DNA of 64,000 bases, from the NCBI GenBank assembly GCA_022711435.1, contig JAKLFB010000014.1:1-64000 (forward strand), written 5' to 3'. Source of the DNA: Verrucomicrobiota bacterium (lineage in GTDB: Bacteria > Verrucomicrobiota > Verrucomicrobiia > Limisphaerales > UBA1319). The translations under genes and the position numbers were made by a program. Below are positions 35,214 through 43,100 of the stretch, piece after piece (the first letter of the stretch is position 1; each line of letters starts with the position of its first letter). The notes under the pieces are model-generated. The model was not told the DNA's origin. It was given only the letters and a program-made list of their open reading frames with translations, and searched no databases.

Positions 35214-36206
35214 TCAACGAGCAGGCTGCCGCCCGGGGCTGCCGAGCCATGGCTCCAGACGCCCCCACACCTCCTCGAAGCTCACGCCCAGCAGACAGTG
35301 CGGCTCCGGGTATCGGCACAGGTCGAAACAGGGCTTGGCCGGACAGGGCTTGCCCTCGATATATTCCGCCTCCGGGTGGAGGGGGGTGAACCCCGCCGGG
35401 ACTTGGGGCCCGAAGATCGTGAACGTCCGGACGCCCGCCAGCGCCGCCACATGTCCTGCCCCCGAGTCGTTCCCGACAAACCATGCGGCTCGATCGATCC
35501 ACTCGAGCAGATCGCTCACCGATCCCGGCGCAACCGCCGAGGGCTCTCCCTGTTCCCGCCATCCATCCACCTGCCCCGGGTCGCAGAGGACCTGGATCGC
35601 CCAGCCGCGCTGCCGGAGCCGGCCGACCAGCGCCCGATATCTCTCCAGCGGCCATACCCGCACCGGCTGCGCCGCCCCTGTATGGACCACTCCCAAGGCG
35701 CGCCCCGCGCGAGGCGGGGCTCGGCGCTGAGATCGTTCCGGCAGATCGATCTCGAGCGGCCGGCCCACCGCACGCCACAGGTCATACCGATGGGCCCGCG
35801 CATCGGGCGGCTCGAGCGCCCGCGTCAGCCAGAGCTGGCTTCCCGCCCGCCGGAATCCGATCCGATGGCGCACGCCGGCCAGAAACAGCAGGAAATGATC
35901 CCGCGGATCCCAGCGGCCGGACACGCCGAAGTCGAACCGCTCCCGCCGCAGGCGCATCCCGACACGGACGATCTCTCGCCAAGGCCAGCGATGGAGCCGA
36001 TATTTCCCGCGCAGGACCGTCCAAGGCGCCGTCCACGGAATGATCTCGACCTGGGGCCAGAACCGGGGGCGGAGGTCGGCGGCGTAGGGCTTGCCCAGCA
36101 GCCAGACCCGATACCGCCGGGCGGCCTCCTGAAGGAATGGCGTGGCCATGGCCTGGTCGCCCACACCCCACAGCTCGACCACCAACAGCTTCGGGGCCGA
36201 TGACAT
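35214..36206 (-). CDS. glycosyltransferase family 9 (heptosyltransferase-like)
   Basis: A 330-residue GT9 protein starting at ATG 36,206, about 11 nt after an AAGGGG ribosome-binding site; a GTG 12 nt upstream is possible. The N-terminal Rossmann half begins KLLVVELWGVGDQAMATPFL; the C-terminal half shows ALGVVHTGAAQPVRVWPLER and WFVGNDSGAGHVAALAG, the donor-binding region of ADP-heptose:LPS transferases. It likely adds a sugar to lipopolysaccharide core or a similar surface glycan at the inner membrane. It follows fmt by 15 nt in a minus-strand operon with a zinc-ribbon protein and a membrane protein. A Cys-rich end (GKPCPAKPCFDLCRYPEPHC) is present, as in many GT9 enzymes. Confidence 0.88.
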   Translation of the reverse strand: MSSAPKLLVVELWGVGDQAMATPFLQEAARRYRVWLLGKPYAADLRPRFWPQVEIIPWTAPWTVLRGKYRLHRWPWREIVRVGMRLRRERFDFGVSGRWDPRDHFLLFLAGVRHRIGFRRAGSQLWLTRALEPPDARAHRYDLWRAVGRPLEIDLPERSQRRAPPRAGRALGVVHTGAAQPVRVWPLERYRALVGRLRQRGWAIQVLCDPGQVDGWREQGEPSAVAPGSVSDLLEWIDRAAWFVGNDSGAGHVAALAGVRTFTIFGPQVPAGFTPLHPEAEYIEGKPCPAKPCFDLCRYPEPHCLLGVSFEEVWGRLEPWLGSPGRQPAR

Positions 36207-36221
36207 CGCCGGGTCCACCCC

Positions 36222-37178
36222 TTAGGCCGGAAACCGGGATCCGGGCTCGAACCGCCAACCCGCCAGAAACTCGCTGGCCTTCATCGGCCGGCGCCCCTCG
36301 CGCTGCACCTCGAGCAGCCGTATCCCCTCTTCTCCGCACGCGACGAGCAGGTCCCGATGGCCCGCCCCGACCTGGATCTCGCCCGGAGCGCCGCGGCATT
36401 CGACCGCCACCTCCGCTCTCGATACCTTGAGCCGGATGGGCGGGGTTGTCTCCGGTAGTTCCGTGAAAGCGCCCGGCCAAGGCGTGAGCGCTCGGACCTG
36501 GTTCCAGATTCGGCGGGCGGGCTGGGTCCAGTCGATCCTGCCGTCGGCCGCCACGATCTTCCGGGCATGGGTGGCCTGGGCCGGATCCTGGGGCTGCAGG
36601 GGGATCCGGCCGGCCACATACTCCGGGATCGTTCGAGCCAGGAGATCGGCCCCCTGCCGCGCCAGACGGTCGTGGAGGCTCCGCGCGTTGTCGTCCGAAC
36701 CGATCGCCAGCCGCTCCTGGCTCACGATCGGCCCGGTGTCCAGACCCGCCTCCATCCGCATCACCGTCACGCCGGTCTCCGGATCCCCGTTCCAGAGCGC
36801 CCATTGGATGGGGGCGGCGCCCCGGTATTTGGGGAGGAGCGAGGCGTGCACGTTGAGGCAGCCGTGCCTGGGCAATGCCAGGACCGCCGGCGGCAGCAGC
36901 TGGCCATAGGCCACCACCACCACCAAGTCAGGCCGCAGATCGGCCACCTGTTGGATCCCCTCCGGAGCGCGCAACCGCTCCGGCTGGAGCACCGCCAGCC
37001 CGAGATGCAGGGCCGCCTCCTTCAACGGCGGCGGCTGCATCCGCAGATCCCGGCCGCGCGGCTTGTCCGGCTGCGTGATCACCCCGGCCACCTCGGCCGC
37101 TGCGGACCGCGCCAGCGCCTCGAGGCTGGCGCAGGCCAGCTCCGCTGTTCCCATGAATACGATCCGCAATCCCGGCAT
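36222..37178 (-). CDS. fmt: methionyl-tRNA formyltransferase
   Basis: A 318-residue enzyme that formylates initiator Met-tRNA with 10-formyl-THF. Family landmarks are IVFMGTAELACASLEAL, VITQPDKPRGRDLRMQPPPL, LVVVAYGQLLPPAVL, the catalytic CLNVHASLLPKYRGAAPIQW with ALWNGDPETGVTVMRMEAGL DTG, and the C-terminal IRALTPWPGAFTEL-type OB-domain entry, here QVRALTPWPGAFTELPE. Length is standard. It lies between a small zinc-ribbon gene (16 nt upstream) and a GT9 gene (15 nt downstream) on the minus strand. It is not next to def, which is common elsewhere. Confidence 0.95.
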   Translation of the reverse strand: MPGLRIVFMGTAELACASLEALARSAAAEVAGVITQPDKPRGRDLRMQPPPLKEAALHLGLAVLQPERLRAPEGIQQVADLRPDLVVVVAYGQLLPPAVLALPRHGCLNVHASLLPKYRGAAPIQWALWNGDPETGVTVMRMEAGLDTGPIVSQERLAIGSDDNARSLHDRLARQGADLLARTIPEYVAGRIPLQPQDPAQATHARKIVAADGRIDWTQPARRIWNQVRALTPWPGAFTELPETTPPIRLKVSRAEVAVECRGAPGEIQVGAGHRDLLVACGEEGIRLLEVQREGRRPMKASEFLAGWRFEPGSRFPA

Positions 37179-37194
37179 GCGCCCCTCTTGGAAT

Positions 37195-37440
37195 TCAGAA
37201 GATGATCCGGCCGCCCGCCCTGGAGGGCCGCGCCCGGGATCCCGGCCGGCTTGGCGCCTTCCGGACCGGAGGCTCCGTGACCGTGCGCTGCCCGAGGGAG
37301 CTGGCGCACTCGGCGCAGCGGTACTCGTAGAGCTCGCCTGTCGGCAGGACCAGCAGCAGCCGCTCCCGCACCGGCCGCGCCTGCCGGCAGCGCGGGCAAT
37401 AGAGCTCGCTGGCCACCAGATCGCTGAACTGCCGGGTCAT
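37195..37440 (-). CDS. small zinc-ribbon protein
   Basis: An 81-residue protein with one treble CxxC pair set: LYCPRCRQARPV and YEYRCAECASSL, which together form a four-cysteine zinc ribbon. The C-terminal 35 residues are basic and Pro/Arg-rich and look disordered. Its ATG lies 4 nt after the stop of the preceding membrane-protein gene, with an AAGG ribosome-binding site in the stop region, and fmt follows 16 nt later. Function is unknown; the order next to fmt suggests a translation- or RNA-linked role, which is inference. Confidence 0.65.
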   Translation of the reverse strand: MTRQFSDLVASELYCPRCRQARPVRERLLLVLPTGELYEYRCAECASSLGQRTVTEPPVRKAPSRPGSRARPSRAGGRIIF

Positions 37441-37444
37441 TGCC

Positions 37445-38416
37445 TTATCCGCGCGCGTCCTTCGGCCGAAGCTGGACCTGGGTGATCTCCCCGAAGGGCA
37501 CCCCGACCTCGCCCGCCCCCCCTTGGAGCTGGAGGTGGACCTCGAGCGAGGAGATCCGCGCGATTCGCGTGGCGATGAACTCCCGCCGCGGCGTCGACAC
37601 CACGATCACCATGCTCTTCTCCGCCTCGCTCAACACCACGCGGAAATACGGGGAGAACTTCAACTCGAAGAACCGGCGGTTGAATTCGACCTCGCCCCGC
37701 TTGTAGATCGCCGGCTCGAGGCCGCTGCCCGTCGTTCGTTCCGACTTCGCCATCGAGAGCGAGCTCGATACGCCTGCCGGAGTCGGGATCCGGCCGGTCT
37801 GCCGGGCCGAGGCGTCGGCCTCGGTCGGCGGGGCTTCGAACTCCTCGATCGTCTCCTCGGCGCCCGGCAGCGACAAAAACAGCAGGGGGCCGATCACGGG
37901 CAACAGGGCCGACACCCCGCACACCAGCGCCGCCGGCCGGCGCCGGTAGATCGCCACCTCGTAAGCCGCGAACAGGTTCGCCGCGAAAAGAAGCCCCAGG
38001 AACGCCAGATTCAGCGGGGCAGTCACCGTCGCCATGAAGCTCCCCGGCCGGGGCGGCAGATCCACTCGAGGCACCGGCTGAATCGTGATCGGCCGCTTCT
38101 TGGGTATGGCCCGCGCCTTGACCTCGAGCGGGATGTCCACGAACGGCTCCACCCACTCGAACATCTTCGGATCGCGCATCAGCCGCTTCAGGGTGTCCTG
38201 CGTGAGATGCTGCCAGCTGACCCGCTCGGAGAAGCCGCCCACATCGAGCTTGATCACCAATCCGTCTTCATTGGCCGAGGCGATCTCCCCCTTCAGGACG
38301 TCCCCGTTGGTCATCTCGTACCGGTTCGCTTGTTCCACAGGCCCCCGATCCGTCAACCCCCCCCCCGCCTGGCTCATCAGCCAAATGAAAAATATCAGTG
38401 CCTTGTAAGTCAGCAT
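37445..38416 (-). CDS. exported/membrane protein of unknown function
   Basis: A 323-residue protein. I choose ATG 38,416 (MLTYKALIFFIWLMSQAGGG), which gives a proper signal sequence; a TTG upstream is less likely. Residues ~38-85 hold a small beta domain (YEMTNGDVLKGEIASANEDG LVIK) reminiscent of Sm-like folds that occur in verrucomicrobial envelope proteins. Two membrane helices follow (PLNLAFLGLLFAANLFAAYE; AALVCGVSALLPVIGPLLFL). The C-terminal cytoplasmic part has YKRGEVEFNRRFFELKFSPY and a strand-rich end. I do not recognise a named family. It heads the operon with the zinc ribbon, fmt and GT9. Confidence 0.6.
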   Translation of the reverse strand: MLTYKALIFFIWLMSQAGGGLTDRGPVEQANRYEMTNGDVLKGEIASANEDGLVIKLDVGGFSERVSWQHLTQDTLKRLMRDPKMFEWVEPFVDIPLEVKARAIPKKRPITIQPVPRVDLPPRPGSFMATVTAPLNLAFLGLLFAANLFAAYEVAIYRRRPAALVCGVSALLPVIGPLLFLSLPGAEETIEEFEAPPTEADASARQTGRIPTPAGVSSSLSMAKSERTTGSGLEPAIYKRGEVEFNRRFFELKFSPYFRVVLSEAEKSMVIVVSTPRREFIATRIARISSLEVHLQLQGGAGEVGVPFGEITQVQLRPKDARG

Positions 38417-38480
38417 ATCGCCTTTGCTTACCAAACGGCCGAGATCGACGGAAGGAAATTCGCACCCCGGCTTCCCCCCC

Positions 38481-38500
38481 GCCCGGGGCGCGCCCCGGGC
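38481..38500. repeat. 20-bp perfect GC-rich palindrome
   Basis: GCCCGGGGCGCGCCCCGGGC is its own reverse complement. It lies in the short gap between the end of the C39-like peptidase gene and the start of the membrane-protein gene (both minus strand). There is no T-run, so it may be a protein-binding site or an RNA hairpin that attenuates read-through. Confidence 0.6.
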
Positions 38501-38567
38501 TGGATCCTCGGGAACGCGAAGGAGCCGGCGCTGCGAGAGCCACCTCGCGCGCCGACAGCATCAGACC

Positions 38568-39827
38568 CTAATGATCGTCGCCCGCCGGCAGGGCGCGGTC
38601 GGCGGGGAAAGGCGGCAGGGATTGGATCCGGCGCTCCGCAGCCCCGGGAGGCGGGCACAGGACCATGGCAATCCCCCCTTTCGTCCGCATCCAGACCGTC
38701 TCGAAATCGCTCTGGAGCCACTGGCAGAGATAGCCGGCGCCGCTCTTGCCCAGCGCGCTGTCGGTCACCACCGCCCGGCCGTCATCGGTCACGCCGCAGA
38801 GCACCACGATGTGGTTTCCCATCGAGGCGTAGGGCGGCGCCTGGCAATCCCCCTCCTTCATCCGGATCGAGCACAGGATCATCTGGTTTTCGGCCAGGGC
38901 GCGGCGGACTGCGGCCCAGTCCCGAAATCGCTCGATGGACCCCTCGAATCCGAACTCGCGCGCGGCCCCGATCACTCGAGGCCAGATCCCGGGGTAATCG
39001 TATTCGGGATCGTGCGTGAGCCGGACGATTTCCTCCAGCAGAACGGATTGGCCGTAATACTCCATGGCCGAGGCGAGCGCGGCCGACTGGCAGCGGTCTT
39101 TCATCCACTGGCCCCGCGCATCGAGCTGCCGGCGCAGGGGCACATCGAGAACCCGTGCGGCCACTCGAGCCGGCTCCGCCCGCCCCTGGGATGGCGCGGC
39201 GTGATTGTCCGTCGCGATCACCGTCAGGGCGGGCGGGTTCGCCAGGGCCGCCGCTCCCGCCCCCGTCACCTGGAAGCGGAACTCGGCCGCTCTGGCCTTG
39301 AGCCTCAGCCAGTCCATGTCCAGCACACCTCGGTCGAAGGCCGGAGGCCTTCGGCTGGCGGCGAGGTTCGTCACAGCGCCCCAGGATCCGGCGTAGAGCC
39401 AGCCCGTCTCGTCGGACGGACCGAACCGGACCTGCAGGTGGAGCCGGAACGCGTCGCCCGGACGATCGGTGCGCCACGAATAAATCAGCTCGTCGAAGGC
39501 GAAGTCCGGCCGCACCCAGGGCGAAGCCCACTGCCCGGGCGACACCTGTTGAAAATCGCCCGGCTGCACCTTGCCGCGCCAATCGCGCGGCACGCCGGCC
39601 AATGGATCGGCGCACATCTGGATCACGCAGGCGACATGGCATAAACCGATCCATGCGATGGCCGCGACCCGCCCGGCCCGGGCGCTTCGGACGGCGCCGA
39701 GCCAGTCGAGAAGGCCCGGTCGATCCCCCCGGAGCGCGGGATGCCACCCTGCCGATTTCGACCGCATCCGAACGAGGGCCGCCCGCGGATCGGCAAGGTG
39801 AGCCGGGCTATGGATCTCGCCTGTCAT
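38568..39827 (-). CDS. C39-like papain-fold peptidase, membrane-anchored
   Basis: A 419-residue protein (ATG 39,827). A hydrophobic segment near residues 52-70 (AAIAWIGLCHVACVIQMC) is a signal anchor or lipoprotein-like signal. The middle ~130 residues form a beta-rich domain with FAFDELIYSWRTDRPGDAFR. The C-terminal ~190 residues match the C39_2 papain-like fold: VPLRRQLDARGQWMKDRCQS with the candidate nucleophile Cys, AALASAMEYYG, YASMGNHIVVLCGVTDDGRA with the catalytic His and VTDSALGKSGAGY with an Asp. Usual members have CGPTS after the Gln; here it reads RCQSA, a variation worth noting. It may process or trim exported polypeptides; the substrate is unknown. Confidence 0.65.
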   Translation of the reverse strand: MTGEIHSPAHLADPRAALVRMRSKSAGWHPALRGDRPGLLDWLGAVRSARAGRVAAIAWIGLCHVACVIQMCADPLAGVPRDWRGKVQPGDFQQVSPGQWASPWVRPDFAFDELIYSWRTDRPGDAFRLHLQVRFGPSDETGWLYAGSWGAVTNLAASRRPPAFDRGVLDMDWLRLKARAAEFRFQVTGAGAAALANPPALTVIATDNHAAPSQGRAEPARVAARVLDVPLRRQLDARGQWMKDRCQSAALASAMEYYGQSVLLEEIVRLTHDPEYDYPGIWPRVIGAAREFGFEGSIERFRDWAAVRRALAENQMILCSIRMKEGDCQAPPYASMGNHIVVLCGVTDDGRAVVTDSALGKSGAGYLCQWLQSDFETVWMRTKGGIAMVLCPPPGAAERRIQSLPPFPADRALPAGDDH

Positions 39828-40025
39828 CAATCGATTCTGTCATCCAGAAGCGCGATGTCACGATCAAATCCGGCGCGGCTCGGCGCGCCGGGGCCAGCGA
39901 GCTGGCAGGAACGCCGACGCTGTCGCCGATGCCCCGGCGTCTGGCCCGCTGCGGCCGCAGCCGCCGATCCGCCCGGCGCTCGCATCGCAGGACCGTGCCT
40001 GGAGGCTTTCCCATCGTCCAAGACC
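39828..40025. other. upstream intergenic part between divergent C39-like and repeat-protein genes
   Basis: The 340-bp gap between divergent starts holds one recognisable promoter (40,026-40,054). In this left part I see no further gene or clear promoter for the minus-strand gene; it is GC-rich and carries no repeat that I could find. Confidence 0.5.
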
Positions 40026-40054
40026 TTGACAGCAGTCTGTTCTTGTGCTACAAG
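40026..40054 (+). promoter_or_regulatory. sigma70-like promoter of the autotransporter-repeat gene
   Basis: TTGACA (40,026-40,031), a 17-nt spacer and TACAAG (40,049-40,054) form a good housekeeping promoter. Transcription would start near 40,061, leaving a leader of about 105 nt with a small hairpin (GCGCA...TGCGC) and a GGAGGA ribosome-binding site before ATG 40,168. Confidence 0.6.
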
Positions 40055-40167
40055 GATGTTAAGAATTCCAGCCACCCTTGAGATCCATTGCGCAACCTTT
40101 CGGCTGCGCGGCTTGAAAAGGAGGGGCCACGTTCACGTAGAGTCCAATGCGTGCGGAGGATGAACCA

Positions 40168-43100
40168 ATGAAGACACTCGCTCTTAAGCTCTCAACATGC
40201 TGGCCGGGCTGGCGCGCCGCCCGTCTCCTGTCCGTCGGATTGCTGCTCGGGCTGATGCCGGAGGCGATCCGGGCCGCGACGCTCACCTGGGACGGCAGCT
40301 CCGACGGCTACTGGTTCACGGCCGCGAACTGGAGCACCGGCACGCGGCCGCAGGATGGCGATGACCTGGTGTTCCCTGCCGGGGCGGCCCACCTGCTCAA
40401 CACGAACAACATCGGGACGCCTCGCCATTATCATTCGATCACGATCTCCGGCGCCAACTACTCGCTGCGGGGCAACTCGCTGACGCTGTCCAACGGCATC
40501 ACGGCCACGTACGGCGCGGGCGCCTCCGCCGAGGTGGTGATGGACATCGCGCTGGGCAGATCGCAGGAGATCGAGTGCGCCACCGACGGCGCGTTTCTGT
40601 ATGTGTCGGGGGACATCGCGCTCGAGGGTTACTCGCTGACAGCGACCGGTTCGGGCGCGGTGCGGCTGAGCGGCGCGATCGGCGGGACCGGCGGCATCAC
40701 GAAAAATGGCGCTGGCAGCCTGCGGCTCTACGGCTCGGCGGCCAACACTTACACCGGAATCACTCGCGTGAACGTCGGCACGCTCGAGCTGAGCAAAACC
40801 AGCGGCCTCAATGCCATGGCCGGAGACCTCATCGTGGGCAACAACGTCGGCACCGACACCGTGCTCTGGCTCAACAGCCACCAGCTGCCCGTGGCGACGG
40901 CGGTGACCGTCAATCGCGGCGCCATCCTCGACCTCGACGGCTTGAATGAAACGATCGGCGACCTGGCCTTGTCGAGCGGGGACATCGAGACGGGCGCCGG
41001 GCTGCTGACCCTGGCCGGCGGCGTGTCCGCCACAACGAGCACCACCCACGCCTCGACGATCAGCGGCCGGCTCTCGGTGGGCTCCGGCACCCGGATCTTC
41101 ACGCTCGTGAACGGCACATGGAATCCCGAACTCCGCGTGACGGCGCAGGTCAGCGGTTCGGCCAACATCTTTGTCACCTCGAGCGATGTCGCTGAAATCA
41201 CGCTCGCCGCGTCCAACACCTTCACGGGCACGCTCACGCTCCAGCACGGGGCGCTTCTCTTTGTGGGCCACGCGTGGGCGCTGGGCAGCGCGAGCGCTGG
41301 CACGGTGGCGAACGATAGCTCCTACATCGGTTTCGAAGGCGGGATTCATGTTCCGGCCGAGCCTCTGACCATGAACACCAGCTATGATCACGGCGCCTTC
41401 TGGGTCACCGATGGCGGCAACTCGTGGGCAGGACCCATCGAGCTCCTGCGGGAAACGTCCGTGAATTTCTCCTCTGCCGGGTCGGGCCTCTCTCTCAACC
41501 TGGCCGGTCCGATCTCGGGCGCCGGCGGCCTGACCAAGCGAGGCACCGGCACGCTCATCCTCTCAGGCGCGGTCGGCAACACCTGCGGGGGCGACACCCG
41601 AGTCGACGAAGGCACGCTGATCCTGGACAAAACCGGGGGCGTGGCCATCCGATACGGCACGTTGACGATCGGCGACGGCGAGGGAGGCGCCAATGCGGAT
41701 GTGGTGCGCTACGCCGGCAACGACCAGCTCTGGTCGACTGTCGCGATCCGGATCGATCGATCCGGCTGGCTGGACTTGAACGGCTATGCGGACACCCTGG
41801 GCCCGCTGACCTTCACGGGCGGACGAGCCAGCAGCGGCGCGGGAGGGACGCTGTACCTCTCCGGCACCGTGACCGTCAATTCCAGCACGGCCATTCCCGC
41901 TCTCGAAGGCAGGATCGAGCTGCCCAGCGTCGAGATCTTCCAGATCGCCAACTCGCCCACCAGCCCGGACCTGAACATCGATGCGGCCATCCGCGGGGCG
42001 GGCGGCCTCACCAAGACCGGCCCCGGCGCTTTAGCCCTCCATTCGGCCAGCAGCTTCAGCGGCGCCCTCACGGTCAACGACGGCCTGGTCTATCTCTACG
42101 ACGACGCGGCCCTGGGCTCGACCGCCGGCGGCACGGTGGTCAACGCCGGCGGCGTGCTGGTCCTGGCCAACGGCCGCCACATCGGCGCCGAGCCGCTCAC
42201 CCTGAACGGCGCCGGAGACGGCTTCGCCGGCGCGCTAACCTCCATCGGCGGCTACAACACGTGGGCCGGCACGGTCACCCTGGCCACGGATTCGGTGATC
42301 ACCGTGCAGACCAATCGGTATCTCAACCTCGAGGGCACGATCGTCGGCCCGGCCGGGTTCATCAAGAGCCAGCCCGGCGGATTGGTCCTGTCAGGCTCGG
42401 CCGCCAACACGTACGCCGGGAACACGGTGGTCAACGAAGGCATTCTGATCCTGGACAAGAGCGTCGCCCCCGCGATCGCGCACAGCGAGCTGATCATCGG
42501 CGATGGCCTCGGCGGTCCCGATGCCGACGTTGTGCGGGAAATGGACCATTCGCAGATCGCCTCCAGCTCCATCACCATCAACTCGTCTGGCTGGCTGGAC
42601 CTGAACGGACACAACGACTTGGTGGGGCGGCTGACCTTTACCGCGGGGCGGGCCAGCAGCGGCCCGGGCGGCCAGCTGGTCTTGGGCGGCAATGTCACTG
42701 CCAACTACGTCAGTGCCGGGCGGCCCTCCCTCGAGGGGAGTGTGGTGCTTCCAGCCCCTCGCACGTTCGAGATTGCCAACTCGAGCGGCAGCCCGGACTT
42801 CGACCTGCTGGCAGCCGTCAGCGGCGCGGGCGGCCTCACGAAGACCGGCCCCGGCGCGCTGGCCGTGCATTCGGCCAACAGCTTCAGCGGCGCGGTCATG
42901 GTCAGCGACGGCCTGGTCTATCTCTACGACGATGCGGCCCTGGGCTCGACGGCGGGCGGCACGGTGGTCAACACCGGCGGCGTGCTGGTCCTGGCCAACG
43001 GCCGCCACATCGGCGCCGAGCCGCTCACCCTGAACGGCGCCGGGGACAGCATCTCCGGCGCGCTGGCCTCCATCGGCGGCTCGAACTCGTGGGCCGGCAC

